Of a stretch of 64,000 bases of DNA, positions 16,322 to 25,290 are shown piece by piece (the stretch's first letter is position 1; each line of letters opens with the position of its first letter). Both the position numbers and the translations under genes were made by a program. The stretch comes from Aliidiomarina sedimenti (lineage in GTDB: Bacteria; Pseudomonadota; Gammaproteobacteria; Enterobacterales; Alteromonadaceae), in contig NZ_PIPN01000003.1 of assembly GCF_003986955.1 (NCBI RefSeq), positions 310,001-374,000 on the forward strand, read 5' to 3'. The notes beneath the pieces were generated by a model, which saw only the letters and a program-made list of their open reading frames with translations, had not been told where the DNA came from and ran no database searches.

Positions 16322-18989
16322 TGCCTCGCTGCTGGGGCTGACATGGATGTTTTGCGGTACGGGGTTGGCGCAGTCAGAGCAAGAGGTAGAGGCGTCACAA
16401 ACCACTGACAGTGCGACGGAAGTTGACGCTGAGACAGACCCGCGTATCGAACGGATTGAAATACGCGGTAGACGCTGGTTGCCGGAAACCACCACGGCTG
16501 AGGGCAGCTTTACCCTCAGCCGTGAGTTTCTCGACAACGCCCTGAAAGGCAACGGCAATGTCACTGATATGCTGTTGTTTCTACCGGGCGTGCAGGGTGC
16601 CGAAGGGGCATTAAGTGCAGATCGGCAAGGCGAAATCAAAAGCCAGCTGATTTCAGTGTCCGGGGCACAACCCTGGCAGACCTCGTTTGTGCTTGACGGG
16701 CTGGACAACAACTCGTACCTCGACCCTGGTAGTTCCAGGCGCTCAGTGACCGCGATTAACGATGTCCAGGGGCACCCCGAAGCGTCCTTTGTTAACCATG
16801 AGCTGATTGGCAGCGTCACCCTGTACGACAGCAATGTGCCAGCGCGCTTCGGCGCCTTTAACGGTGGTGTCGTCGACATGGAGTTGCGCGATGCGCAGTC
16901 GGCACCGACGTTTACCCTTGATTACCGGCGTTCGAACAGCGGGTGGGGCAGCTATCATTACATTGACGACCGTCGCTATAACGAAGACGCTGAAGCAGCG
17001 GCGCAACAGATCGACTGGCCGCGTGAACCCGAATTCGATAAGGAAAGCCTTACCTTCAGCTTGAGCCACCAGCTCAGCGACCGGCAGTCATTAATGCTGT
17101 CGGTGGCCCGCACCACTTCAACCATTACCGACATCAGTTTAAATAAAGCGGTGCAAACCGAGCGCGAGTCAGTCAGTACATCGCTTAGCTATCAACTGGA
17201 CGACATGCTATTCGACCGCTTGCGCTTTAATCTGGGCTATTCACCCTATAGTGGGCGTCATTTGATCAAAGACGTACTGGACTCAGAATTCGACCTCGAC
17301 GGCGGCGGCATGCGGGCAAGTGTGGGCGCATGGAACTCGTTGTGGGGTGGGCAGTGGCAGGCGAAACTGGCCTGGAGCCAGAGCGAAAACAGCCGTCAGG
17401 CGCCGAATGTCTTTTTGCCATGGTATCGGGCAGCGGGAAAAGACTGGGGTATTGATCAGGGGTCGCCGCCATTTAGCATGCAAGGCGGTTACGGCGATCT
17501 GGATAAAACCCAGACCAGCTGGTCGGCGACAACGGACTTTAGTCGCGAGCTGGATGCTCAGTGGCTGGGGGCGCGGCACAGCTTTGAACTTGGGCTCGGT
17601 GTTGAGCGTATGCTACTGCGTCGCCAGCGGCCACAGACATCGGCGGTTTATTCCGCTCCGTTTCGCGACGCCAGTGTGCAGTGTGGCGGGCAGACCCTGG
17701 ACTGTATCGAGCAAAGCTACCGTATGTCACTGGACGAACTGGCGGCAGAACTGGGCGGGCAAATTGATTTTAGCAACCCTGACCATATTCAGGCGTATCA
17801 GGATAACTTACTGACACGTGGTCAGTTCATGCGCTACCGGCGGCTGTACCTCAGCGAAGACATCGAAGTGATACTGAATCAAGCGAACGCCTATGCAGAG
17901 TACCATTTTGACTGGCCGCGCCTGCAACTGACGCTTGGTGGTCGTAGTGACTATGACGATTTTCTTGAGAACCTTAACCTGGCGTATCGAACCCGTGCCT
18001 CCTGGGATCTGTTTGGCAACGACATGACGCGGCTGAATGCCGGCTTCAATCGTTACTATGCGGCCAATTTAGTGACTTATCAGTTACGTGAGGCGCAACG
18101 GCCTTACCTGACCCAGTATCGTCCTATTAGCAACGGTGAGGTAGCGGGCTGGATTACCTCGTCGTCGGCGGCTCGTTATCGCTATCGGTTCGATGACGTG
18201 CGCACGCCTTACAGTGACGAGGTGAGTGTTGGCATTAACCAGCGGCTTTGGCACAACGCTATGCTGACGCTGCGCTACGTGCAGCGACGGGGTTATGACC
18301 AGATCACCCGAGGCCCGCAGGAGTATATTGATGGTTACACCTATCTGTACCAGACCAATGAAGGCTCGAACCGGCATGACCGGGTGTCACTGTCGCTTAA
18401 CCAGGCGTGGCAGAACCATTCGCTGACGTTCAACATCAATTACACCGACAATGAAAGCAGTGCAGAGTCGTATGACGACACGGTGCTGGGCGTACCCGAA
18501 GACGAGTTGGTGGTGTTGCGGCGGCAAATTGAAGTGGGTGATGAAGCGGGGACGACGTACCAGTTGATGAGCTACGACGACCTGACCCGGCGGCAGATGG
18601 ACTTTAGCCGTCCGTTAACCGCAAACCTGGTGTGGAACGCAAGCTGGCTGGAAGCATTCAGCTCAACACTGAGCCTGGCCTATGTCGGCGAGTTTGAATC
18701 GGTCATTGATACCGGCATTTTGTACGAGATGTCGCGCGGCGACGTCGTGTGTGACGACTGTGATTTGCAGAATTTGACCTACCCGTTGTTCGACGAGTAC
18801 GAACGGCCTGCCCGGGTGAGCACCAATGCGCGGCTGGAATACCGCTTAGGCCTGAGTAAGGACTGGAGCGCGGCGCTGAACCTGGAAATCAATAACCTGT
18901 TTAACCAGCGTACTCACCTGGTGTCACCGGGGGCCGCCGGAATCGAAGTGGGTCGGGAGTTCTGGCTGGGAGTGAATGTACGGTGGTAA
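16293..18989 (+). CDS. TonB-dependent outer-membrane receptor (Fur operon)
   Basis: The 898-residue protein has a signal peptide, then IERIEIRG (possible TonB-box region), a plug domain (VTDMLLFLPGVQGAEG; FVLDGLDNNSYLDPG; VTLYDSNVPARFGAFNGGVVDM) and a long beta-barrel ending in an aromatic residue (FWLGVNVRW). Such receptors import iron chelates, haem, cobalamin or other scarce ligands using TonB energy. The ligand cannot be named. ATG 16293 lies inside the end of the upstream gene; a second ATG at 16299 with AAGG six bases upstream is an equally good start. The stop overlaps the GTG start of the peroxidase gene by seven bases. Confidence 0.92.
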   Translation: MKMIRNHWVSASLLGLTWMFCGTGLAQSEQEVEASQTTDSATEVDAETDPRIERIEIRGRRWLPETTTAEGSFTLSREFLDNALKGNGNVTDMLLFLPGVQGAEGALSADRQGEIKSQLISVSGAQPWQTSFVLDGLDNNSYLDPGSSRRSVTAINDVQGHPEASFVNHELIGSVTLYDSNVPARFGAFNGGVVDMELRDAQSAPTFTLDYRRSNSGWGSYHYIDDRRYNEDAEAAAQQIDWPREPEFDKESLTFSLSHQLSDRQSLMLSVARTTSTITDISLNKAVQTERESVSTSLSYQLDDMLFDRLRFNLGYSPYSGRHLIKDVLDSEFDLDGGGMRASVGAWNSLWGGQWQAKLAWSQSENSRQAPNVFLPWYRAAGKDWGIDQGSPPFSMQGGYGDLDKTQTSWSATTDFSRELDAQWLGARHSFELGLGVERMLLRRQRPQTSAVYSAPFRDASVQCGGQTLDCIEQSYRMSLDELAAELGGQIDFSNPDHIQAYQDNLLTRGQFMRYRRLYLSEDIEVILNQANAYAEYHFDWPRLQLTLGGRSDYDDFLENLNLAYRTRASWDLFGNDMTRLNAGFNRYYAANLVTYQLREAQRPYLTQYRPISNGEVAGWITSSSAARYRYRFDDVRTPYSDEVSVGINQRLWHNAMLTLRYVQRRGYDQITRGPQEYIDGYTYLYQTNEGSNRHDRVSLSLNQAWQNHSLTFNINYTDNESSAESYDDTVLGVPEDELVVLRRQIEVGDEAGTTYQLMSYDDLTRRQMDFSRPLTANLVWNASWLEAFSSTLSLAYVGEFESVIDTGILYEMSRGDVVCDDCDLQNLTYPLFDEYERPARVSTNARLEYRLGLSKDWSAALNLEINNLFNQRTHLVSPGAAGIEVGREFWLGVNVRW

Positions 18990-20128
18990 GGCGGTTTGTT
19001 TGTGGTGTTGCATTGCTTGGGGTGTTGGCCGGGGCGGTTGCCGCTGAAGCTGAAAGTGGTGCTAATGTACGGCAGTTTGCAGATGGCTTTAGCAGCGCAG
19101 ACTACCTGCAGGCTCAGGATGCGTGGCCGCCTTTGCATCCGCAGGCTTTAGATGATGTGCGGGCCGTGCCCGATTCGTCGGGGGTTGATGCGTTGTTAGC
19201 GGAACTTGGAGAGCAGCTGTTCTTTGACCCGGGGCTATCAGGCGATGGCAGCGTCAGCTGTGGTAGTTGCCACCGGCCTGAGCAGCACTTTGCCGATAGC
19301 GACAAGCTGTCGCCCGGTGTCGAAGGGCGATTAGGCAAGCGCACCACGCCGATGCTGCGTTTAGTTGAACACTGGGACGTGCTGTTCTGGGACGCTCGGG
19401 TGGATAGCCTGGAAGCGTTGGTGGAGCAGCCACTGACCGCGGCGCATGAAATGAACAATAGTACAGAGGCGGCGGTGGAGTATGTGCGTGGCCAACCGCG
19501 TTATGTTGAGCAGTTTGCGGCAGTGGCCTTCGGCGATGGTGGTTCAGGTCATGTTGCTGAAGCAAATAATACCGACAGCGAAGACGTCAGTTGGTGGCAT
19601 ATTGCGCGTGCGATAGCGGAGTTTATGCGCAGTATTGAAGCGCCCGAGCGACCGTTCGACCATTTTATGCGTGCGGTGGCCGCCTCGGACTACGCGGCGG
19701 CGGCTGAGGTATTCACCGCTGAGGAGATAGAAGGCCTGCACCTGTTTCGTGGTAAAGCCGGCTGCGTGCAATGCCATAGCGGGGTTTTGCTGTCAGATCA
19801 GCGACTGCACAATATCGGCCTGACTTACTATGGTCGACGACACGAAGATCTGGGCCATTACCTGATAAGCGGCGAAGCCAGCGACGTCGGCAAATTCCGT
19901 ACGCCGTCCTTACGCTACCTGGGCGAGCGCAGCCACTTTATGCATAACGGGCTGTTTAACGACCTGCTCGGTATTATCCGCATGTACAGCCACGGCGGAG
20001 CAAGACCGCGGCCACGAGGTGAGCAGGTCGACGACCCGCTGTTCCCCGTCACCTCCGAACTACTGCAACAATTCCCTTTAACCCCCGACGAAGAGCAGGC
20101 GCTGCTCGCCTTCCTGCAAACCTTGTGA
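18983..20128 (+). CDS. Di-haem cytochrome c peroxidase family protein
   Basis: The 381-residue product has an N-terminal signal sequence and two c-type haem sites: CGSCH at residues 93-97 and CVQCH at about 261-265. The pattern, including FDPGLSGDGSVSCGSCH and a downstream KFRTPSLRYL, is that of the bacterial cytochrome c peroxidase/MauG superfamily, located in the periplasm. Members either reduce hydrogen peroxide or oxidise substrates, as MauG and MbnH do. Co-transcription with a TonB-dependent receptor under a Fur box suggests a redox step linked to metal acquisition rather than general peroxide defence (inference). GTG 18983 overlaps the receptor gene. The stop TGA shares its last base with a palindromic repeat. 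Confidence 0.92.
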   Translation: MVRRFVCGVALLGVLAGAVAAEAESGANVRQFADGFSSADYLQAQDAWPPLHPQALDDVRAVPDSSGVDALLAELGEQLFFDPGLSGDGSVSCGSCHRPEQHFADSDKLSPGVEGRLGKRTTPMLRLVEHWDVLFWDARVDSLEALVEQPLTAAHEMNNSTEAAVEYVRGQPRYVEQFAAVAFGDGGSGHVAEANNTDSEDVSWWHIARAIAEFMRSIEAPERPFDHFMRAVAASDYAAAAEVFTAEEIEGLHLFRGKAGCVQCHSGVLLSDQRLHNIGLTYYGRRHEDLGHYLISGEASDVGKFRTPSLRYLGERSHFMHNGLFNDLLGIIRMYSHGGARPRPRGEQVDDPLFPVTSELLQQFPLTPDEEQALLAFLQTL

Positions 20129-20208
20129 TTCAACATTCAAGCGCGGGGCTTGAATGTTGAATTCAGGCGGCAGATTCAATGATCAAGCCCCGCGCTCGAT
20201 CGTTGAAT
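20128..20208. repeat. Palindromic repeat site D (81-bp composite)
   Basis: Units at 20128-20162 (centre GCGGG) and 20174-20208 (centre CCCGC) flank the linker TCAGGCGGCAG. The first base of the module is the A of the TGA stop codon of the peroxidase gene. Arms and linker match site E almost base for base, and match site C in reverse complement. Confidence 0.93.
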
Positions 20209-20251
20209 TCGGTCTATTATCATTAGTAGGTGATGATATTAGGTGGTGAGT

Positions 20252-21613
20252 ATGAAGCGATTAGCTTGGGTGGTTGGAACGTTGCTGGCGAGTGGTGTTG
20301 CGGTGGTGGCATTGGCGGAGCAGATGACTGCGCAGCAGTCGGACCCACAAGAGCTTGGTTGGATGCAGGGGTTCCCGCCGCCGGTGGATAAACGCATTAT
20401 GCAGCCGGAATCTGACTTTTTTAGTTTTCCTAAATTGCGCTGGACGGTGTGTCACATTCGTGAACTGATGCCGACCACACAAGTGTCACGCGGATTAGCT
20501 GCGCCCTCTTCTTTGGACTACGCAATGCCAGACGCAGCTGAAGAGCGGACCGGAACCGACGTGGAGACCATGGTTAACCCGATACTGCGCGATGAAATCA
20601 ATAACCTGACCTTTACCCCACTCAATAGCGAAACTGAAATGAGCTGGCGCGAGTCGCTGGATGCAAATTACACCGATGGCCTCCTGGTCATGCATAAGGG
20701 GCAGGTGGTGTATGAGTACTATTCAGGGTGCCTGGATGAAAGCCGACAGCACGCTGCGATGTCGATGACGAAATCGCTAACCGGGCTACTGGCGGAGATT
20801 CTGGTCGCCGAAGGCACGTTGGATGACACTGCTCGGGTCGATACAGTAGTGCCTGAACTTGCCGGCAGTGCGTTTGGTGACGCCACAGTGCGGCAGGTAA
20901 TGGATATGACAACGGCGCTGCAGTTGAGCGAAAACTACGCCGACCCGAATGCCGATATCTGGCAGTATTCGCGAGCAGCAAGTCCATTGCCGAAGCCTGC
21001 TGATTACAGTGGACCGAATGGCTATTTTGATTATCTGCAAACGGTAGAAAAAGACGGCGAACACGGCGAGACGTTCGGTTACAGGACCGTAAACTCAGAC
21101 GCGTTGGGCTGGATTATCTCCCGTACAAGTGGCGACGCTGTCAGCACCCTATTATCAGAACGGATATGGCAGCATATCGGCGCAGAACAAGACGCCTACA
21201 TGACGGTGGATGCGCTCGGCACCCCGTTTGCTGGCGGTGGTTTAAGTGCTGGGTTACGTGACCTGGCTAGAATCGGTCAGTTGATGCTGAATCAAGGCCA
21301 AGCCGGCGATCGCCAGGTGTTCCCGGCTGATGTGGTAGCGTCAATTGAGGGCGGCGGTAATCAAGAAGCCTTTGCCAAAGCTGGATACAGTACCTTGCCT
21401 GGCGCCAGTTACCGCAGCATGTGGTGGGTGTTGCACAATGAAAACGGAGCCTATGCCGCACGTGGCGTACACGGGCAAACTATCTACGTAGACCCCACCG
21501 CTGAAATGGTGATCGTGCGTTTCGCTTCCTTCCCCCAGGCTAGCAACAGCCTGATAGATCCCACGTCCTTACCTGCATATGCCGCATTGGCAGATTGGTT
21601 GCTTCAACGGTAA
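20252..21613 (+). CDS. NylB-like serine hydrolase (beta-lactamase fold)
   Basis: The product of about 453 residues begins with a signal peptide (MKRLAWVVGTLLASGV) if translation starts at ATG 20252, which has AGGTGG five bases upstream; GTG codons at 20243 and 20246 are alternatives. The class C beta-lactamase-type SxxK motif is SMTK (Ser near residue 171). YRTVNSDALGWIISRTSG and HGQTIYVDP match the pattern of 6-aminohexanoate-dimer-hydrolase-like (NylB/COG1680) proteins. These are periplasmic or secreted esterases or amidases of varied specificity, so the real substrate is unknown. The gene stands alone between repeat sites D and E, suggesting its own promoter. A single ATTATC half-site upstream is too weak to call Fur control. 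Confidence 0.85.
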   Translation: MKRLAWVVGTLLASGVAVVALAEQMTAQQSDPQELGWMQGFPPPVDKRIMQPESDFFSFPKLRWTVCHIRELMPTTQVSRGLAAPSSLDYAMPDAAEERTGTDVETMVNPILRDEINNLTFTPLNSETEMSWRESLDANYTDGLLVMHKGQVVYEYYSGCLDESRQHAAMSMTKSLTGLLAEILVAEGTLDDTARVDTVVPELAGSAFGDATVRQVMDMTTALQLSENYADPNADIWQYSRAASPLPKPADYSGPNGYFDYLQTVEKDGEHGETFGYRTVNSDALGWIISRTSGDAVSTLLSERIWQHIGAEQDAYMTVDALGTPFAGGGLSAGLRDLARIGQLMLNQGQAGDRQVFPADVVASIEGGGNQEAFAKAGYSTLPGASYRSMWWVLHNENGAYAARGVHGQTIYVDPTAEMVIVRFASFPQASNSLIDPTSLPAYAALADWLLQR

Positions 21614-21693
21614 TTCAATGATCAAGCGCGGGGCTTGAATGTTGAATTCAGGCGGCAGATTCAATGATCAAGCCCCGCGCTCGAATGTTGAAT
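21613..21693. repeat. Palindromic repeat site E (81-bp composite)
   Basis: Units at 21613-21647 (centre GCGGG) and 21659-21693 (centre CCCGC) flank the linker TCAGGCGGCAG. The module begins with the final A of the TAA stop of the NylB-like gene, the same placement as at site D. The two sites bracket that gene. Confidence 0.93.
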
Positions 21694-21746
21694 TTATGGT
21701 AGGTTAGCGGGAGGTTGAACACGGAAGATATATTAAGAGAGTTGAG

Positions 21747-23459
21747 ATGAAGCTTGATACGGGGTTGAACGAGGCGCTGGTGGTTGGGTTGTCGAACTGG
21801 CTGGCGATTAAGGCATTGGCGGATGACAACTATGCGATGCCGCAGGTGTTAAAAGACGATCAAAAAAGCATGAATATGCGGGTGGTGTTTGTCACCTTAG
21901 CGGATGAACGCGGGCATTATGCCACCGCATCGGCAATGGCGATGAACCTGGCCCAGGCGGGACAGTCGGCGCTGGATAAAGCGCGGGTTACCTACCAAGG
22001 CACCGAAAAAGCCGATAAAGCCAACAATGCCGCCAGACGCAAAATCGAACGGGTCAAAGTCGATATCATGGCGGATGTCGTGCCAATTGACGAGGCGCGG
22101 GTAAAACAGGGGCTTCCAATTGTCAGTGATCGCTCACTGGTAGGTGTCATTCTGGAGAACTATGATCAGGCCTGGCTGGCAGAAGAGAGCATGCGCGAAG
22201 GTTTTGTTGGCCTCAAAGGTCATCTGAATCGGGCAAAAATACGGGCTCGGCTCGGCCAACGAATTAACAACCCTGACAGCAATAAAGTATGGATATTCAG
22301 CACACTAAGTCGCCTGGTTCTGAAAACCAGCGAAGGTCAGCTCGCCAATTTACCCTTGCTACGCAACCACGTGGTAAACCCCCAGCTAACTCCGGAGTTT
22401 GCCAGTGAAGTTGCCAAAGACGGGGCGGACTATCTGGCGCGCCATACCACCGACAGCGGCCAGATGAACTACCTGTTCGATGCCGCCAATGACCGGGTTT
22501 TGAAAGGCTACAATATCCTGCGTCACGCTGGCAGTTTGTGGTCGATGCTGCAGGTCTACAAAGATGCACCAACCGTTAAGTTGCATGGTGCCTGTAACCG
22601 CGCGCTGGACTATCTGCTCAGTACCGTGCAGGCGTTCTCGCCAGACTACCCAAGGCTGAAAGTTATCGCGTATGAAAACGAAGCAAAACTTGGCGGCAAC
22701 GGGCTGGCGCTGGTGGCGATGGCAGCCGCGTACAAATATCTCGGACGACGCGATATCCTGCCGGTCATGCGTGAATTAGCCGACTGGATCGTCGCCATTC
22801 AGGCGCCGAATGGGGAGTTTACTCTGCATAAGGCGTATCTCGACACAGTCGAAAAAGCCCCGTTTATATCAGGCTATTACCCCGGCGAAGCGATTCTTGG
22901 GCTGATGGAGCTGTATAAAATTGACCGCAACCACAAGTGGTTAAACAGCGCCGACCGCGCCGCCAAATGGCTCATAGAGGTGCGCGATGGCGATAAGTCG
23001 ATTGAAGAGCTGGAACGAGACCACTGGTTGTTATACGGCCTGAACGAACTCTATCAGGTTGTGCCGCATCAGCAATTTGTTGACCACTGCAAGCGATTAC
23101 TGGAGGCGATCACCTACAGCCAGCACAAGAAAGCCAACGTGCCGGACTGGATAGGGGGCTTCCAGGACCCACTGAATATTACCGCTACCGCCTGCATGTG
23201 CGAAGGAATGCTGGCTGGCTACAGACTATTAAGCCGCGCTGGCGAAGACGCGGAAAGATTAGCGACACTAAGAACCGCGATTGAAGCAGGCCTGAAACTG
23301 CAGTTGCAGTTCCGCTTCGACAGCATCAACAGTACCTATCTGAAGAACCCGGAACGCGCCGAAGGTGGTTTTCAGTGCAGAACCGCGCACTGGAACATCC
23401 AGGTCGACTTCACCCAGCACTCGCTGACTGGGTTCTTGATGTATGGGCGGTATATCTAA
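21747..23459 (+). CDS. Uncharacterised protein with a helical-toroid (six-hairpin-like) C-terminal region
   Basis: The 570-residue product has no obvious signal peptide. The N-terminal 230 residues contain FVTLADERGHYATASAMAM, which faintly recalls AMMECR1-type FVTL strands but lacks its conserved core. From about residue 240 the pattern becomes repeated helical hairpins with Gly- and aromatic-rich turns: NYLFDAANDRVLKGYNILRH, LGGNGLALVAMAAAYKYLG, FISGYYPGEAILGLMELY and DHWLLYGLNELYQ. This resembles (alpha/alpha)6 toroids of glycosidases and sugar epimerases. Catalytic residues cannot be assigned. It sits between repeat site E and single repeat F, so it is probably monocistronic. Cytoplasmic sugar-processing is a guess. 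Confidence 0.75.
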   Translation: MKLDTGLNEALVVGLSNWLAIKALADDNYAMPQVLKDDQKSMNMRVVFVTLADERGHYATASAMAMNLAQAGQSALDKARVTYQGTEKADKANNAARRKIERVKVDIMADVVPIDEARVKQGLPIVSDRSLVGVILENYDQAWLAEESMREGFVGLKGHLNRAKIRARLGQRINNPDSNKVWIFSTLSRLVLKTSEGQLANLPLLRNHVVNPQLTPEFASEVAKDGADYLARHTTDSGQMNYLFDAANDRVLKGYNILRHAGSLWSMLQVYKDAPTVKLHGACNRALDYLLSTVQAFSPDYPRLKVIAYENEAKLGGNGLALVAMAAAYKYLGRRDILPVMRELADWIVAIQAPNGEFTLHKAYLDTVEKAPFISGYYPGEAILGLMELYKIDRNHKWLNSADRAAKWLIEVRDGDKSIEELERDHWLLYGLNELYQVVPHQQFVDHCKRLLEAITYSQHKKANVPDWIGGFQDPLNITATACMCEGMLAGYRLLSRAGEDAERLATLRTAIEAGLKLQLQFRFDSINSTYLKNPERAEGGFQCRTAHWNIQVDFTQHSLTGFLMYGRYI

Positions 23460-23519
23460 GCTGTTCTTGGAAAGTTAAGGTTGCGCAGCAGTGTAGCTAA
23501 ATGCTTTTAATTGAAAAAA

Positions 23520-23554
23520 ATTCAATGTTCAAGCCCCGCGCTTGAACGTTGAAT
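23520..23554. repeat. Palindromic repeat site F (single unit)
   Basis: One complete 35-bp unit with CCCGC centre and nearly perfect arms lies directly upstream of the Shine-Dalgarno sequence AGGAG (23556-23560) of the next gene. A hairpin here would end two bases before the ribosome site, so it could influence translation of the gene starting at 23567. Confidence 0.9.
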
Positions 23555-23566
23555 CAGGAGTGGAAG

Positions 23567-24934
23567 ATGACGGTTACTCAACATTTGGGGATTGTGTTTG
23601 CGCGGCCAAAATTGCGCATTGCATTGCTGGTGGTTGTGCTGGTGCATGGCGTGCTAGGGCTGATGGGAACTGTTAGTGGTGCTATCGACCAGGTAACCGG
23701 CGGCGTTACACTGACATATTTGGCTGATTTCGTGCAGTTTTTGTTAATTCAGGCTGCTATCACTTTTTTGTACTTGAACTCTTCGAAAAGCGAGAAAACC
23801 CGTTATTCGCTGGATACCGGGTTCTACCTTAAATTTTACGCGGCAGAGCAGAACCGATGGTTGTGGCTGGATAAAACTTCGGCCAACGCAAAAGTTGGGC
23901 TGACAGCAAAGAATGTAGCCGAGGGACGGCAGGACAAAATGGTCCTTTCACAAAGCGTTTTGCAGTATCTGCCTTCAAAGCCTCTGAGTATCGCTGACGT
24001 AAAATTTGAGTTGGATGACGAGTGGTACGAATTGCCGTGGTTTGTCGCTGACCACGCTCTGGATCAAACGCTAAGGCGCTTCAACGCGCTTGAAAAACAT
24101 GATTACAATGGGCTGACATTGTCGCTGAAAAACATACAACCATCGGCTGAGCAACTGACACTGCGGTTTCGCAAATCCAATTACTACAGCTACCTGGCGA
24201 CCAATATGTTGCCGGAGGCAAGGTTGCCAGGGGGCTTAAGTTATCGCGATGTGCTTGAGCCAGGTCCTGCACTGCACAATCCTGATGTTGCAATAGCGGA
24301 GAACCACGTTGGACTGAGTTGTTTGATGCTTACTACGGATAATCATCTACTGATTCCGGTGCGAAAGAAAACTACCAATGTATTCAAAGGACAACTATCG
24401 CCCAGCGTGAGTGGTGCTGGTAATATTCCAACCTGTTTCGACGACACGAAAAATGTCTATACTCCACTGGCCTGGCTCGCCCAGGAAACTAGCGAAGAAT
24501 TACCGTTCCTGCAGTTGTCGGTAGCGAATTTGACGGCGTTTCCCGAAGACATCAGATCATTGCGGCTGGAGCTTCAATCAGCATGTTTTCTGGGAATGTC
24601 CAGAGAGCTGCGTCGTTGTGGTAAGCCAGAGCTATTTTTCAGCTATCAGTTGCCCTGGGATGCCGCACATGTCAGAACCTTACAAAAAGGTCATGAGCGG
24701 ACCACAAACGAACAATCTGAAAACGAGTCGCATGATATTCAGGCTATCGACCTGAATGAAAACGAGTCTTATCTATTGGTTCGGGCTGACACTGTGTACG
24801 CATCACTTAACAGCAAAACCGAAGGTCGGCCTCGTGAAACTTCGGTTCGACTCACTCTCGGCAATAGCAGTTATGTCGTCTCAGAGTCGTTGTTGGTAAA
24901 TTTGATTTTGTTACGTCATCATGGGGTTGGATAA
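23567..24934 (+). CDS. Membrane-anchored Nudix-like protein
   Basis: I choose ATG 23567, which has AGGAG six bases upstream; a TTG at 23549 lies inside the repeat and is unlikely. The 455-residue product starts with two hydrophobic segments (RIALLVVVLVHGVLGLMG; YLADFVQFLLIQAAITFLYL), then a soluble region. At about residues 250-330 the order of elements resembles a Nudix fold: SCLMLTTDNHLLIPVRKK, then a Gly-rich loop, then WLAQETSEEL, close to the RExxEE core of the Nudix box but with Gln for Arg, then PELFFSYQL. Nudix enzymes hydrolyse nucleoside diphosphate-linked compounds. The fold call is tentative and activity may be lost or altered. It is the last gene before the polysaccharide locus. 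Confidence 0.7.
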   Translation: MTVTQHLGIVFARPKLRIALLVVVLVHGVLGLMGTVSGAIDQVTGGVTLTYLADFVQFLLIQAAITFLYLNSSKSEKTRYSLDTGFYLKFYAAEQNRWLWLDKTSANAKVGLTAKNVAEGRQDKMVLSQSVLQYLPSKPLSIADVKFELDDEWYELPWFVADHALDQTLRRFNALEKHDYNGLTLSLKNIQPSAEQLTLRFRKSNYYSYLATNMLPEARLPGGLSYRDVLEPGPALHNPDVAIAENHVGLSCLMLTTDNHLLIPVRKKTTNVFKGQLSPSVSGAGNIPTCFDDTKNVYTPLAWLAQETSEELPFLQLSVANLTAFPEDIRSLRLELQSACFLGMSRELRRCGKPELFFSYQLPWDAAHVRTLQKGHERTTNEQSENESHDIQAIDLNENESYLLVRADTVYASLNSKTEGRPRETSVRLTLGNSSYVVSESLLVNLILLRHHGVG

Positions 24935-25132
24935 CTGGAAAATTGCTTAGCAAGCAGGGCTCGCAAACGCCTTAAACAAACTAGCATCAAAGCACATTAA
25001 CAATTGAAGCAACTACGCAGCTAAGGTAGACTTCTACCCCTTGGCAGGACGTAAAAACCAGTTAGTAGCGACACAGATCGGATTTGTGAAATCGTAACGC
25101 ACTTGCACGAAGGAAGAAGGATAAAAAGCAGT

Positions 25133-25213
25133 ATGCAAGTTTTCAGGCGTGCGCAGGCTGACAAAAAGCGTAAGAATCTAAAAGCAAATAATAAAGCACC
25201 AGCTATCAGCTAA
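25133..25213 (+). CDS. Possible 26-residue basic leader peptide
   Basis: An ATG-TAA frame encodes a Lys/Arg-rich 26-mer beginning MQVFRRAQADKK. A purine-rich stretch (AGGAAGAAGG) lies upstream, but its spacing to the ATG is long. The stop is 12 bases before a strong intrinsic terminator, and the pair precedes the JUMPstart element. It could be a translated leader, the end of a small RNA, or chance. No family is recognised. Confidence 0.25.
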   Translation: MQVFRRAQADKKRKNLKANNKAPAIS

Positions 25214-25225
25214 ATAGGTTTACCG

Positions 25226-25257
25226 AGCCTCGGCGTACTTGTACGCGGGGGCTTTTT
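25226..25257 (+). terminator. Intrinsic terminator before the polysaccharide locus
   Basis: AGCCTCGGCGTAC and GTACGCGGGGGCT pair over 13 positions with one mismatch and a 2-nt loop (wider when the inner pair opens), followed by TTTTT. It would end transcription from the 23567 gene or from a short leader transcript, about 35 bp before the JUMPstart element. Confidence 0.8.
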
Positions 25258-25290
25258 ACGTTGCTACGCCTAACAAATTTTAGCATTACG

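Noticed and set aside
20212-20240. Second Fur box before the NylB-like gene
   Set aside because: Only one ATTATC half-site is present with poor surrounding match; far weaker than the site at 13574.
23549-23566. TTG start inside the palindromic repeat for the Nudix-like gene
   Set aside because: ATG 23567 has AGGAG at ideal spacing; the TTG has none.
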